NCBI RefSeq assembly: GCF_022919575.1
Contig: NZ_CP095071.1
Span: forward strand, 3,792,001-3,856,000
Origin: Gracilibacillus salinarum
GTDB taxonomy: Bacteria > Bacillota > Bacilli > Bacillales > Amphibacillaceae
Direction: 5' to 3'
DNA: 64,000 nucleotides
The notes under the pieces are model-generated. The model was not told the origin of the DNA. It did not search any database and saw only the letters and a program-made list of their open reading frames with translations. The position numbers and the translations under genes are program-made. Position 1 is the first letter of the stretch; each line of letters starts with the position of its first letter. This document shows positions 16,766-25,955 of the stretch, piece by piece.

Positions 16766-17665
16766 ATGAATATGATTGAGATTAACGGTGTCACCAAGAA
16801 ATTCGGCTCTTTTACAGCTTTAAATAATGTAGACTTAACCGTTAAACAGGGGGAAGTCTATGGCTTTATTGGACCGAATGGAGCAGGGAAATCAACGACA
16901 ATCAGGGTGCTGCTAGGTATTATCAAGGCAACGTCCGGACAAACAACTGTTTTCGAAAAAGATGCCTGGAAGGACGCCGTCGATATTCATCGTAAAGTAG
17001 CTTATGTGCCAGGGGATGTACATTTGTGGGAAAACTTAACCGGTGGAGAGATAATAGATACGTTTTTGAAGCTTCGGGGTGGCATAAACAAGACAAAACG
17101 TGATCAATTAATCAAACGCTATCAGCTTGATCCTCGAAAAAAAGCAGGCACCTATTCCAAAGGTAATCGGCAGAAAGTAGCCTTAATCGCGGCTTTTGCT
17201 TCGGATGCAGATTTATTTATTCTGGATGAACCAACTGCCGGGCTTGATCCATTGATGGAGAATGTTTTTCAGGAGTGCGTTCAGGAAGTGAAACAAGCAG
17301 GCAAAAGTGTACTTTTATCCAGTCATATTCTATCAGAAGTAGAGAAATTATGTGATCGTGTCGGTATTATCCGGGAAGGAAAAATGATCGAGAGCGGTTC
17401 GTTAGATGAATTGCGTCACCTCACGAGAACAAGTATGTTGATTGAGACAATCGAAGATGCTTCAGCGTTGAAAGAAGTAGAAGGTATTCATCATTTTCAG
17501 GAAAATAATCATGTCTACAGCTTTCAAGTGGATACAGAACAATTAGCAGCTATCATGAAAATCATTGTTCCATATGGCGTCAAGCGAATGGAAAGCACAC
17601 CGCCAACACTAGAAGATTTATTTATGCGTCATTACCAAGAGGAGAAGGTAGAAGGAAAGGGGTGA
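16766..17665 (+). CDS. ABC exporter ATP-binding protein
   Basis: 299 residues, drug/peptide-export type. Walker A GPNGAGKS at 36-43, Walker B LFILDEPTAGLDP, and an H-loop LLSSHILSEVEKL are intact. The signature is the variant YSKGNRQK in place of LSGGQ, as seen in several BcrA/NatA-like exporters. A C-terminal 70-residue extension follows. ATG 16766 has a perfect AAGGAGG. Only four bases separate it from the permease gene, so the two form one transcription unit under the TetR regulator. Confidence 0.9.
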   Translation: MNMIEINGVTKKFGSFTALNNVDLTVKQGEVYGFIGPNGAGKSTTIRVLLGIIKATSGQTTVFEKDAWKDAVDIHRKVAYVPGDVHLWENLTGGEIIDTFLKLRGGINKTKRDQLIKRYQLDPRKKAGTYSKGNRQKVALIAAFASDADLFILDEPTAGLDPLMENVFQECVQEVKQAGKSVLLSSHILSEVEKLCDRVGIIREGKMIESGSLDELRHLTRTSMLIETIEDASALKEVEGIHHFQENNHVYSFQVDTEQLAAIMKIIVPYGVKRMESTPPTLEDLFMRHYQEEKVEGKG

Positions 17666-17669
17666 AATC

Positions 17670-19259
17670 ATGCTTTTTCATCGTTTATCATCTTTGCTGT
17701 ATTTGAAATGGCGGCAAAGCTGGTTAGCAAGCTTCATCTGGACGATTTCACTAGTAGCGGTAACAGTGATCGTTGCTTCTGCTTTCACTGAATTGTTTAA
17801 ATCGGATCAGGAACGAAATGCTTTGTCACAAACTATGGAGAATCCGGCAATGACGGCGATGGTCGGCCCAGGATATGGACTTGATAATTATACGAATGGT
17901 GCCATGATGGCACATGAAATGTTGCTGTTTACAGCCATTGTTTTTGCCATCATGAGTATTCTTTTAATCACCAGACTGACACGGAAAGAAGAAGAAGAAG
18001 GTAAATTTGAATTAATTCGTTCGTTACCAGTTGGCCGGCTTTCAAGCTTAAGCAGTGCCGTTATTTTGGTTTCTTCTTTAAACATATTTATCGGTGCGGT
18101 GATAGCGATCAGCTTAAGCTTAAGTAATTTAGACGGTTTTAGTGTAGAAGGGTCAATACTCTACGGCTTTACCCTTGCTGCGGCTGGATTAGTGTTTACT
18201 GGAGTGACGGCCGTAGTGGCGCAATTAACCGAAACGTCCAGAAGTACGTTAGGTTTATCGATCGGTATTATGCTGATTGCTTATCTTGTTCGTGCAATAG
18301 GAGATGTAAGCAATGAAACGCTTAGTCGTATTTCCCCGTTAGGGCTGATTTTGCGAACAGAAGTATATGTCCAAAATTATTGGTGGCCAGTGATGGTTAC
18401 GGTTTTAATATTTATCATTTTGATATTACTTGCTTTTTATTTACACAGTTATCGTGATGTGGGGGCAGGGTTGCTGCCAGCGAAACCAGGTAAGAAAGAA
18501 GCCTCTATATTGCTGCGGTCACCATTAGGGGTGATATTACGGTTGCAGCGTACGACCATTATATCCTGGTTAGCTGCTCTATTGCTTCTGGGTGTTTCCT
18601 ACGGCTCTATATTTGGTGACCTTGAATCTTTCTTTGAGGGGAATGACATGTTGCAGCAATTGCTTGGAGATAGTACGGAATATACGATGACGGAACAATT
18701 TACTACATTGTTAATGGTGATTATGTCGATATTCGCAACGATTCCTGCTGTTATCTCTTTTTTGAAAATAAGAGGAGAAGAAAAGAAAGAACGAAATGAT
18801 CATCTGCTAACGACAGGTATTTCTCGTCATAAATTGTTTTATTATTATCTTGGCATTTCGATTGTAATGGGCATTGCCGGTCTGTTTATTTCGATATTTG
18901 GACTTTGGGCAAGTTCTGTCATGGTGATGGATGAGCCAATTCCGTTGATCAATTTAATCAAAGCAGGTTTTTCCTACATTCCAGCAATGTTAAGCATAAT
19001 GATGCTGGCAACCGTTCTGTTCGGTCTGGTGCCAAGGTGGACATCGCTCGTCTGGGCTTATGTGGTCTTTTCATTTTTTACTGTTTATTTAGGTGGATTG
19101 ATGGATATCCCAGAATGGCTGTCGAACCTGTCCAGTTTCGCCCATATACCACAAATTCCGGTAGAGGATTTTGACGCAACACCTTTAATCATTTTATCGA
19201 TTATAAGCATAGCAGGTATTCTCTGTGGGCAAATCGCTTATCGGAATCGAGATGCATAG
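17670..19259 (+). CDS. ABC exporter permease with two six-helix halves
   Basis: 529 residues and about 12 membrane helices in two similar halves. Each half has a long extracytoplasmic stretch after the first helix (with QTMENPAMTAMVGPGYGLDNY in half one and LQQLLGDSTEYTMTEQF in half two) and the RLTRKEEEEGKFELIRSLPVGR / RGEEKKERNDHLLTTGISRHK coupling segment. This double-length permease is typical of TetR-controlled exporters in Bacillota. Substrate not predictable; the neighbouring aminoglycoside enzyme hints at toxic-compound defence but is not proof. Confidence 0.88.
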   Translation: MLFHRLSSLLYLKWRQSWLASFIWTISLVAVTVIVASAFTELFKSDQERNALSQTMENPAMTAMVGPGYGLDNYTNGAMMAHEMLLFTAIVFAIMSILLITRLTRKEEEEGKFELIRSLPVGRLSSLSSAVILVSSLNIFIGAVIAISLSLSNLDGFSVEGSILYGFTLAAAGLVFTGVTAVVAQLTETSRSTLGLSIGIMLIAYLVRAIGDVSNETLSRISPLGLILRTEVYVQNYWWPVMVTVLIFIILILLAFYLHSYRDVGAGLLPAKPGKKEASILLRSPLGVILRLQRTTIISWLAALLLLGVSYGSIFGDLESFFEGNDMLQQLLGDSTEYTMTEQFTTLLMVIMSIFATIPAVISFLKIRGEEKKERNDHLLTTGISRHKLFYYYLGISIVMGIAGLFISIFGLWASSVMVMDEPIPLINLIKAGFSYIPAMLSIMMLATVLFGLVPRWTSLVWAYVVFSFFTVYLGGLMDIPEWLSNLSSFAHIPQIPVEDFDATPLIILSIISIAGILCGQIAYRNRDA

Positions 19260-19262
19260 AGG

Positions 19263-19309
19263 AAGAGGCTAATCGACCACTTTTGGTAAGTGGTGATTAG
19301 CCTCTTTTA
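19263..19309 (+). terminator. Terminator after the ABC exporter
   Basis: AAGAGGCTAATC/GATTAGCCTCTTTT outer stem with an inner CCAC/GTGG stem. Confidence 0.88.
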
Positions 19310-19338
19310 TTATTGAAAATGGAATTGAGTTTCTATAT

Positions 19339-19397
19339 AACAAAGGCTGTATTGCAAAATGGTCATTTTGATATCGATTATCTGCGAGCAAAGCTTA
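19339..19397 (-). repeat. Fragment of the long inverted-repeat element (right end, inverted)
   Basis: AACAAAGGCTGTATTGCAAA...GATTATCTGCGAGCAAAGCTT is the reverse complement of the segment between the right hairpin and the right terminus of copies B and F. The hairpins and terminus are absent. Confidence 0.7.
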
Positions 19398-19405
19398 TCA
19401 GGAAG

Positions 19406-19789
19406 TTAGCGTCGTGATAAAAGGAATGGACGGTTTATATCTGATTGCTCTTTATCGCCGAGTTTCGGAAAAATAAATGTCCAGGGCATGGATGTATCTG
19501 CAGGTATCCGGAGTCTTTCATCTTGAACCTGCATGCTGCCGATTTCCCCGTTATGCTCGTCAACTAATTGAACGGAAGCATTAGTTAAATCCGCAGGCTC
19601 GTTACTAAAGTTATGAACTAGACTTGTTACTAACAGATCATTGCGATGATTGCTGGCTACTTGGATGATGATGAAAGAAATACCATCATTACTTGCAGTT
19701 TTTGTCTTTTCAAAAATGTCCTTTATCCGTTGACGATCTCCATCGCTAATTGTTCTTTCCCAAGCTTCTTCAAAAATTAAATGTTGCAT
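19406..19789 (-). CDS. SLAP-domain protein
   Basis: 127 residues. The pattern ISFIIIQVASNHRNDLLVTSLVHNFSNEPADL ... IPADTSMPWTFIFP is the beta-sandwich SLAP domain found in Bacillota proteins linked to accessory Sec and S-layer assembly. Here it stands alone, preceded by a short helical stretch (EEAWERTISDGDRQRIKDIF). No signal peptide or membrane helix. Start ATG 19789 behind GAGGTG. The role is unknown; the domain name describes occurrence, not a proven function. Confidence 0.65.
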   Translation of the reverse strand: MQHLIFEEAWERTISDGDRQRIKDIFEKTKTASNDGISFIIIQVASNHRNDLLVTSLVHNFSNEPADLTNASVQLVDEHNGEIGSMQVQDERLRIPADTSMPWTFIFPKLGDKEQSDINRPFLLSRR

Positions 19790-19881
19790 AATAACACCTC
19801 AATTCATTTCAAAAATTTGTATTCGAACATATACAAATAGCTCATATTTTGTCGATATAAAAACTAGAAGGGGGAGTTAAT

Positions 19882-21597
19882 TTGAAAAAAATTATTCAAA
19901 ACAAAAGAATATCAACCAAGCTCTATGCCATCATTTCTTTAGCAATTGCTATTTATATAATTAGTGGAGCTATCTTTATTGCACTTATTTTATCAGTAAC
20001 AGATGGGTTGGAACAACAATTATACGATAGATTATACCAGCCGTCATCATCCTTGCTTAATGCGGATCGTGATATGTATCAGGCAGATCAGGCGTTCATC
20101 ACGTCCTTTGTCGACACGGAAAATAGTGAGGAGTACCAAGCCGTTTTTACTGAAAATGTTAGTCAGGTGGAGGAGCGGCTGGCAGCAACAAAAAGGACAC
20201 TAATGGACGATCCCAATGTGGACAAAGAAATGGTCGAAAGTCGTTTTGCTACGTTCACCAGTAATTTTGACGGATGGAAAGAACAAACGACTTCAATTAT
20301 AAATTCTGGTGAAGTAACAAGTGAGTTATTGACCAGTCTGAGAAATGAATTTGATACTGCCAGAAATGAATTGGATTTATTGCAACAGGAATTAGATAAA
20401 GCGGCAGAAGAATCTATCACAGCTATCGATCAAATTATTAATTATTTTTGGATCATTGCAGTGGTAGTGATCCTCATTATTAGTGCTATTTTGTTTATGC
20501 TGAGCTTTTTCCTCATTCGTCAGATTACCAAGCCAATTAATCAACTCGTAATAGCGAATGATCAGATATCTGTAGGGAATCTCAATATTGAGCGACTTGA
20601 TGATAATCGTCAAGATGAAATTGGCAGCTTAGCCAAAAGCACGAATCTGATGGTCGACGAATTAAAAGGAATGGTGAGACAAATTCAAGAAATTTCTGCA
20701 GAAGTCAACGGGCAGAGCAGAGAATTGTCACAGAGCTCCGATGAAGTTAGTCAAGGTTCTCATCAGATTGCGACAACAATGGAAGAAATGTCTTACGGTG
20801 CTGAACAGCAAGCTAGTGGGTCCAGTGATATTTCTAGCTCCATTGAATCGCTTCACCGAAAGATTGCTGCTTCCTCTGAAGAAGGAGAAGCATTGCAGCA
20901 TGCATCTGGAGAAGTGTTGGAGCTGTCTGTTACGAGCGGCTCACAATTAAATGATTCGGTGGAACAGATGCAAGAGATTACTTCAATGATGCAAACGACT
21001 GTAACCAAGGTTCAAAGTCTTGAACAGCAATCCAGTAAAATCTCGACATTGATTGATGTCATTCACGATATTGCAGAACAGACAAACTTATTAGCATTGA
21101 ATGCGGCAATTGAAGCAGCGCGTGCTGGTGATTCCGGAAAAGGTTTTGCGGTAGTAGCAGATGAGGTAAGAAAACTGGCTGAACAAGTAAGTCATTCCGT
21201 TACAGAAATTACTGACATTATAGGTGGCTTACAATCAGAAACAAAGGACGTCGCCAAAGTATTAGAAGGTGGCTATTCTACTGTGGAGTATGGCAATAAA
21301 ACAATATTGCAAAGTCAGGAAAGCTTTCAACGAATTCAGTCGCAAATGTCAGGCATGATCGATCGAATCAGTGTGATTAGTACCAATCTGTTTGAAATAC
21401 AGCGTTCCAGTGAAAAAGTTAGTGAAGCAAGTACAGATATTGCTTCTACATCAGAGGAACTGGCAGCAGGAATTCAAGAAAGCTCTGCCACAGCAGAGCA
21501 ACAATCCTCCTCCATGCAGGAAATCGCCAGCAATGCAGAGCACCTGGCAAAACTGTCAGATGATTTGAATGAGTTAACGAAAAAGTTCAGTTTATAA
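19882..21597 (+). CDS. Methyl-accepting chemotaxis protein
   Basis: 571 residues. Order: transmembrane helix 1 (about 13-35), an extracytoplasmic four-helix sensor (about 36-180), helix 2 (about 185-210), HAMP (about 211-265), then a long signalling coiled coil. The hairpin tip [26 protein letters not shown] is intact. Ligand unknown; the sensor is a generic four-helix bundle with no PAS or Cache signature. Start TTG 19882 behind AAGGGGGAG. It is monocistronic, with no che genes nearby. Downstream lies a 52-bp tandem array. Confidence 0.93.
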   Translation: MKKIIQNKRISTKLYAIISLAIAIYIISGAIFIALILSVTDGLEQQLYDRLYQPSSSLLNADRDMYQADQAFITSFVDTENSEEYQAVFTENVSQVEERLAATKRTLMDDPNVDKEMVESRFATFTSNFDGWKEQTTSIINSGEVTSELLTSLRNEFDTARNELDLLQQELDKAAEESITAIDQIINYFWIIAVVVILIISAILFMLSFFLIRQITKPINQLVIANDQISVGNLNIERLDDNRQDEIGSLAKSTNLMVDELKGMVRQIQEISAEVNGQSRELSQSSDEVSQGSHQIATTMEEMSYGAEQQASGSSDISSSIESLHRKIAASSEEGEALQHASGEVLELSVTSGSQLNDSVEQMQEITSMMQTTVTKVQSLEQQSSKISTLIDVIHDIAEQTNLLALNAAIEAARAGDSGKGFAVVADEVRKLAEQVSHSVTEITDIIGGLQSETKDVAKVLEGGYSTVEYGNKTILQSQESFQRIQSQMSGMIDRISVISTNLFEIQRSSEKVSEASTDIASTSEELAAGIQESSATAEQQSSSMQEIASNAEHLAKLSDDLNELTKKFSL

Positions 21598-21655
21598 CCG
21601 TTGGTAATGTAGGCGAAGTTATCTGGATGAAGTGTAGGGGAAGAAGAGGATAAGA

Positions 21656-21862
21656 AAGAGACTTACGCCCGAAGATGTAGCAACTTCAGGCGTAAGTCGC
21701 AAGACAGAATAAGTGAACGCTCGAAGATGCTACAACTTCAGGCGTAAGTCGCAAGAGAGAATGTGTGAACGTGTGAAGATGCCTCAACTTCGGGCGTAAG
21801 TCGCAAGAGAGAATGAGTGAACGTTCGAAGATGCCACAACTTCAGACAGAGGCAACAATGAA
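21656..21862. repeat. 52-bp tandem array, GCGTAAGTCGC type
   Basis: CGTAAGTCGC recurs at 21691, 21743 and 21795, exactly 52 bp apart, with partial units at both ends. Each unit also has GAAGATG-N3-CAACTTC, a potential small hairpin. It lies between the chemoreceptor gene and the convergent metQ gene. Confidence 0.85.
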
Positions 21863-21923
21863 AGCCCCACCCTTCACCTAAAACTGTCCCCCTAACTGGA
21901 TGGTTTCTTCGATTCGCTATATA

Positions 21924-21968
21924 AAAAAAGATCCCAATCATCATATTAGTGATCGGGAACTTTTATTT
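21924..21968 (-). terminator. Terminator after metQ
   Basis: On the minus strand, AAAAGTTCCCGATCAC...GATTGGGATCTTTTTTT. Confidence 0.75.
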
Positions 21969-21975
21969 AGATTTA

Positions 21976-22800
21976 TTAATCTACCGGTACAACTGCACCT
22001 TCATATTTTTCTTCAATGAATGTTTGAATTTCTTCTGAACGTAATACGTCAACTAATGTTTTAATTGCTTCATTATCTTCATCTTCTTTACGTGCTGCAA
22101 TGACATTCACGTAAGGAGAATCAGAACCTTCAAGAATTAAAGCATCATCGGTAGGGACTAAATCGGCTTCGATCGCATAGTTAGTGTTGATCGCAACTAG
22201 AGCGTCAGCTTCGCGATTATAGAATTCTGGCAAGAAGCCTGCATCAACGTCAGTTTCAAATTCTAAATTTAATGGATTTTCAACAACATCTTTTACAGTT
22301 GCGTCAACTGGATCTACACTTTCATCAAGTTTGATTAAGTCTTTATTTTGTAAAAGTGATAATACACGACCATGATCAGCAACAGAGTTACTCATGATAA
22401 CGACAGTACCTTCTTTGATATCATCGACACTCTTAATGTTTTTTGAATAGATTCCCATTGGCTCGATATGGATACCACCCATATTCACAAAATCGAATCC
22501 TTTTTCCTCCATTTGTGATTCAAGGTACGGAATGTGCTGGAAATAGTTTGCATCTAATGTGCCACTATCTAAGTCATCGTTTGGGAATACATAGTCCTGG
22601 TATTCTTCAATGGTAAGTTCAATACCTTCTTCTTCTAGTAACGGTTTTGCCTCTTCTAAAATTTCAGCGTGTGGAACACTTGTAGCTCCGACAGTTAATT
22701 CGGTAGGTCCTTCTGCATTCTGGTTATCTTCTTCACTTGTACCGCAAGCTGCTAGAGCAAAAAGCAGCAGTGCCAATAATAATGTAACTAATTTTTTCAC
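21976..22800 (-). CDS. metQ: Methionine ABC transporter substrate-binding lipoprotein
   Basis: 274 residues, NlpA/MetQ family. The lipobox LFALAAC near residue 19 marks lipid anchoring to the outer face of the membrane. The family segments YQDYVFPNDDLDSGTLDANYFQHIPYLE and GGIHIEPMGIYS, which line the methionine site, are present. It is the third gene of metN-metI-metQ under the SAM riboswitch. A dispersed hairpin repeat occupies the 74-bp gap from metI. Start ATG 22800 behind AAGGGATGATC. Confidence 0.93.
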   Translation of the reverse strand: MKKLVTLLLALLLFALAACGTSEEDNQNAEGPTELTVGATSVPHAEILEEAKPLLEEEGIELTIEEYQDYVFPNDDLDSGTLDANYFQHIPYLESQMEEKGFDFVNMGGIHIEPMGIYSKNIKSVDDIKEGTVVIMSNSVADHGRVLSLLQNKDLIKLDESVDPVDATVKDVVENPLNLEFETDVDAGFLPEFYNREADALVAINTNYAIEADLVPTDDALILEGSDSPYVNVIAARKEDEDNEAIKTLVDVLRSEEIQTFIEEKYEGAVVPVD

Positions 22801-22828
22801 GATAGATCATCCCTTCTTATTTTTTTAT

Positions 22829-22878
22829 CACGGCGCTAACCGTTAGTAATACCTCCACTGATTGAAGTTTCACTTTAT
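22829..22878. repeat. Stop-codon-associated hairpin repeat, copy 3
   Basis: CACGGCGCTAACCG...CACTGATTGAAGTTTCACTTTAT. Its right edge on the minus strand reads ATAAAGTGAAACTTCAATCAG, where TAA is the stop codon of metI. It is inside the metNIQ operon, between metI and metQ, and lacks the left hairpin arm, so it need not terminate transcription. Confidence 0.75.
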
Positions 22879-23543
22879 CGTTTGTCTATCTTCTTGGATA
22901 GGAAATCCCCAATAAATTGGAATATAAATACAATGATAATGATGAGAATCGTACATGCCAGAATCACATCAAAATCGCGACGTTGGAAACCTTGTAAGTA
23001 AGCTAAGCTTCCAAGTCCACCTGCACCAATAGCTCCAGCCATTGCGGTATAGCCGATTAAGGCAATCGCTGTTACGGTCAAGCCTGAAATAAGGGCCGGT
23101 AATGATTCAGGTAGCAAAACTTTGAAAATAATTGTAGATGTTTTTGCACCCATTGCTTTTGCCGCTTCGATTACACCTTTGTCTACTTCTTTCAATCCGA
23201 TTTCAACTAAACGAGCATAGAACGGAGCTGCACCAATGATTAAGGCAGGTAATGCTGCTTTCCATCCTCTGATCGTACCAACTAAAAAGTCTGTGAATGG
23301 GAATAGGAGCAATATTAATATAATGAACGGAATCGCCCGGAATATGTTAACAAACGCAGCTGTTACAAAATTGATTGGCCGATTTTGCCATAGGTTACCT
23401 CTCTCCGTAAGGAATAAAAGTAAACCGAGTAAGATTCCAAAGATTAACGTACCGATAACGGAGACGATCGTCATATAAAATGTTTCTGCTGTTGCTTCCC
23501 ATAAATCTGCAGGAATGACATTCGGAAACCATTCTTTAAACAT
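22875..23543 (-). CDS. metI: Methionine ABC transporter permease
   Basis: 222 residues with five predicted membrane helices. The coupling segment GLKEVDKGVIEAAKAMGAKTSTIIFKVLLPESLPALISG is the EAA loop that contacts MetN. It overlaps the metN end by eight bases. The stop codon falls on the edge of a repeat copy, yet the C-terminus (IGDFLSKKIDKR) looks complete. Confidence 0.93.
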   Translation of the reverse strand: MFKEWFPNVIPADLWEATAETFYMTIVSVIGTLIFGILLGLLLFLTERGNLWQNRPINFVTAAFVNIFRAIPFIILILLLFPFTDFLVGTIRGWKAALPALIIGAAPFYARLVEIGLKEVDKGVIEAAKAMGAKTSTIIFKVLLPESLPALISGLTVTAIALIGYTAMAGAIGAGGLGSLAYLQGFQRRDFDVILACTILIIIIVFIFQFIGDFLSKKIDKR

Positions 23544-24561
23544 GCTTTAACACCTCAACTTCTACACCTTCATTTTGCATAAAGTCCAGGGACTGTTTGA
23601 TCACAGCATTATCGCCATTTACCTCAATAAACAATGTCCCATAGGCACCTTCCTGTGTAGGAGAAATCGAGCCTTGCAAAATATTAATTTCGACATCGAA
23701 TTTCTTAGATACTTCACTAATTAGTGCGCGTTTTGCACTGTTGCCGATAAAGTGTACTTTGACAACTTCAGTGTCATCGCGATCATTAATGAAAGCCGCC
23801 AGATTGTTCTTGTCATGCTCTAACGGATTTAACTGCTGGACAAAACGTTGTGTCGTTTTTGATTGTGGTTTGACAAACACATCCAATACTTCACCAGACT
23901 CTACAACTTTCCCGTTTTCCATGACAGCAACACGATGACATATTTGCTGGATAACGTGCATTTCATGGGTAATCAAGATTATCGTTAATCCTAATTTTTT
24001 ATTAATGGAGACCAACAGATCCAAAATGTCATCTGTTGTTTCAGGATCCAAAGCGGAAGTTGCTTCATCACATAACAACACTTCAGGGTCATTTGCGAGT
24101 GCTCTGGCAATTCCGACTCTTTGCTTTTGGCCACCACTTAGTTGCGATGGATAATTTTCTTCTTTGCCTGAAAGTCCGACAAGATTGATTAATTCAAGCA
24201 CTTTTTCTTTTCTTTTTGCTTTTGGAACGCCAGCGATTTCTAATGGAAATGCAATATTGTCATATACGGTGCGCGACCATAACAGGTTAAAATGCTGAAA
24301 AATCATTCCGATCTTTTGTCGCTTATTTCGCAATTCGTTGTGTTGCATCTTGGTAATATCTTTATCATGAATCACTACTGATCCATCGGAAGGTTCTTCG
24401 AGACGGTTGATTAACCGGACAAATGTACTTTTTCCAGCACCACTATAGCCAATTACACCAAAGATTTCGCCTTTATCTATTGTTAACGAGACATCATCCA
24501 CCGCCTGAACGGATTGTGTTTTTGTCTGATATAATTTCGACAAATTTTTTATTTTAATCAT
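23536..24561 (-). CDS. metN: Methionine ABC transporter ATP-binding protein
   Basis: 341 residues from ATG 24561, which follows AAAGGAG at normal spacing; the upstream in-frame ATG at 24585 does not. Walker A GYSGAGKST, signature LSGGQKQR and Walker B VLLCDEATSALDP are intact. The C-terminal 80 residues form the NIL regulatory domain that binds methionine and slows transport when the cell is replete. First gene of the riboswitch-controlled operon. Confidence 0.95.
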   Translation of the reverse strand: MIKIKNLSKLYQTKTQSVQAVDDVSLTIDKGEIFGVIGYSGAGKSTFVRLINRLEEPSDGSVVIHDKDITKMQHNELRNKRQKIGMIFQHFNLLWSRTVYDNIAFPLEIAGVPKAKRKEKVLELINLVGLSGKEENYPSQLSGGQKQRVGIARALANDPEVLLCDEATSALDPETTDDILDLLVSINKKLGLTIILITHEMHVIQQICHRVAVMENGKVVESGEVLDVFVKPQSKTTQRFVQQLNPLEHDKNNLAAFINDRDDTEVVKVHFIGNSAKRALISEVSKKFDVEINILQGSISPTQEGAYGTLFIEVNGDNAVIKQSLDFMQNEGVEVEVLKHV

Positions 24562-24620
24562 AGTTTCACACTCCTTTGCCTTCATGCCGTCAGCTTACTA
24601 TATATTGTGAGCCAACCGCA

Positions 24621-24659
24621 TAAAAAAATCCCTTCTGTACATAAGAGGACAGAAAGGAA
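24621..24659 (-). terminator. Intrinsic terminator of the met riboswitch
   Basis: On the minus strand CTTTCTGT-loop-ACAGAAGG is followed by GATTTTTTT. It stands between the SAM aptamer and metN and is the expected off-switch. Confidence 0.85.
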
Positions 24660-24671
24660 GTTCATTCTTTG

Positions 24672-24785
24672 TCCTCTCATCTATCAAAGCACACTGCACT
24701 TCGTAGGATTTAGCACCTATCAGCTTTCTGACGGTTGCCGGGTTTCACAGGGCCAGTCCCTCCACCACTCTTGATAAGAGATTTC
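24672..24785 (-). promoter_or_regulatory. SAM-I (S-box) riboswitch upstream of metNIQ
   Basis: The minus strand reads CTCTTATCAAGAGTGGTGGA, then GGGACTGGCCC, GAAACCCGGCAACC and GGTGCTAAATCC, and ends in GATAGATGAGAGGA. These are the P1 strand, the GA-rich core, the P2/P3 arms and the TGCTAAATCC block of the S-box class. With SAM bound the downstream terminator forms and metNIQ is off. Confidence 0.95.
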
Positions 24786-24914
24786 CGCATTCAATTAATT
24801 TAAACAATATCGTATCATGTCGAAATTAATTCGTCAATTGGTTTTAGAAAAGTAAAATAATTCAGATTTTTCAGTTAATATCGGTGCTATAATAGCTTAG
24901 GGAAAAGGGGGATA

Positions 24915-25514
24915 ATGATGAAAAAATTACTAGTATGGATGTGTATGATTATCGTCGCTGCAGGATGTTCCAATAAATCAGATGGTGCAACGATTGTGGT
25001 AAATGATGAGATTGCTTATAATCAAACCATCCAGGATTTACAGTTAGGATATATGACGAGTTTTGATTTACAAATGGATGATGAGCAAAATAATGAAATC
25101 ACCGTTTGGGTTGAAGAATATCTAGATGGAGAAAGAGAACATGAAACACTAATGGAAACAGTTTTGATGGCCTCCGAGAGTAAGCGCTCAATCGGTATGG
25201 GAGTATTAGATTTATCAGATGAAAGTAAAAAGATCATTCTCTATGAAAAGGAAGGATCAGATATATCCAGCAGTTGGACGACCGTAAAAATACCAGTGAA
25301 TGAAGAAGGCATCAAAGAAATGGATACAGTAGTAGGGGAGGAGAAGGTAGAAATACTACCTGGAGAAACAAAAATATTAGCTGCATATCGTGAGACAGCA
25401 GGAAATGCAATAAACCCATTACAATTCGAAGATCAGGCACTTTTCGAAAAGATGATAGCAGATTCATCATTTGTGCTTGTTCTCAAAATGAAGATCGAGC
25501 AAAAAGAGAAATGA
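24915..25514 (+). CDS. Predicted lipoprotein, unknown family
   Basis: 199 residues. A short signal peptide ends in VAAGC, so the mature protein should be lipid-anchored outside the membrane. The remainder is acidic and beta-rich, without a domain I recognise. Residues 40-75 (LGYMTSFDLQMDDEQNNEITVWVEEYLDGE) begin one regular beta sheet. Start ATG 24915 or 24918 behind GGGGGAT. It is transcribed away from metN. Alone on its strand; a 52-bp tandem array follows. Confidence 0.7.
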   Translation: MMKKLLVWMCMIIVAAGCSNKSDGATIVVNDEIAYNQTIQDLQLGYMTSFDLQMDDEQNNEITVWVEEYLDGEREHETLMETVLMASESKRSIGMGVLDLSDESKKIILYEKEGSDISSSWTTVKIPVNEEGIKEMDTVVGEEKVEILPGETKILAAYRETAGNAINPLQFEDQALFEKMIADSSFVLVLKMKIEQKEK

Positions 25515-25589
25515 AGCGAGACTAAATAGAGAAATAGCCCTGATAGGTCATCAGTATAGAACTAAAAACATATAAAATAGGAAAGATAA

Positions 25590-25797
25590 ATTCCCAATCG
25601 GACAATTCACAACAATCCGAGCGCCTATTGTCCGAAAGAACCCTCCAACCGGACAACACCGAGTCAATATGAGTGCCTATTGTCCGATAGAAGGCTTCAA
25701 CCGGACAACTCCGTGTCGATATGAGCGTCGATTGTCCGATAGAAAGCTTCAACCGGACAATCCACATCAATCCGAGTGCCAATTGTCCGATAGAACC
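25590..25797. repeat. 52-bp tandem array, CCGGACAA/TTGTCCG hairpin type
   Basis: CGGACAA recurs at 25599, 25650, 25702 and 25754 (spacing 51, 52, 52). Each unit closes with TTGTCCG about 35 bases later, so every unit can form a hairpin with a 7-bp stem. It lies between the lipoprotein gene and the convergent PFL gene. Confidence 0.87.
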
Positions 25798-25915
25798 ATC
25801 TTATCCATACGAAACAATTAACTAATTAATAGAAACAGTATTATAATCGTGATAGTTTGCTAAACAAAGCTTCGTAAAACAGGATATCCACTATGCAGGC
25901 ACGTCTTACATACAA

Positions 25916-25948
25916 AAAAAGCCTCAGCTAAATGCCAAGACTTTTCAA
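25916..25948 (-). terminator. Terminator after the ACT/PFL pair
   Basis: Minus strand: CTTGGC-attta-GCTGAG with wobble pairs, followed by GCTTTTTTT. Confidence 0.55.
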
Positions 25949-25955
25949 TGAACAA

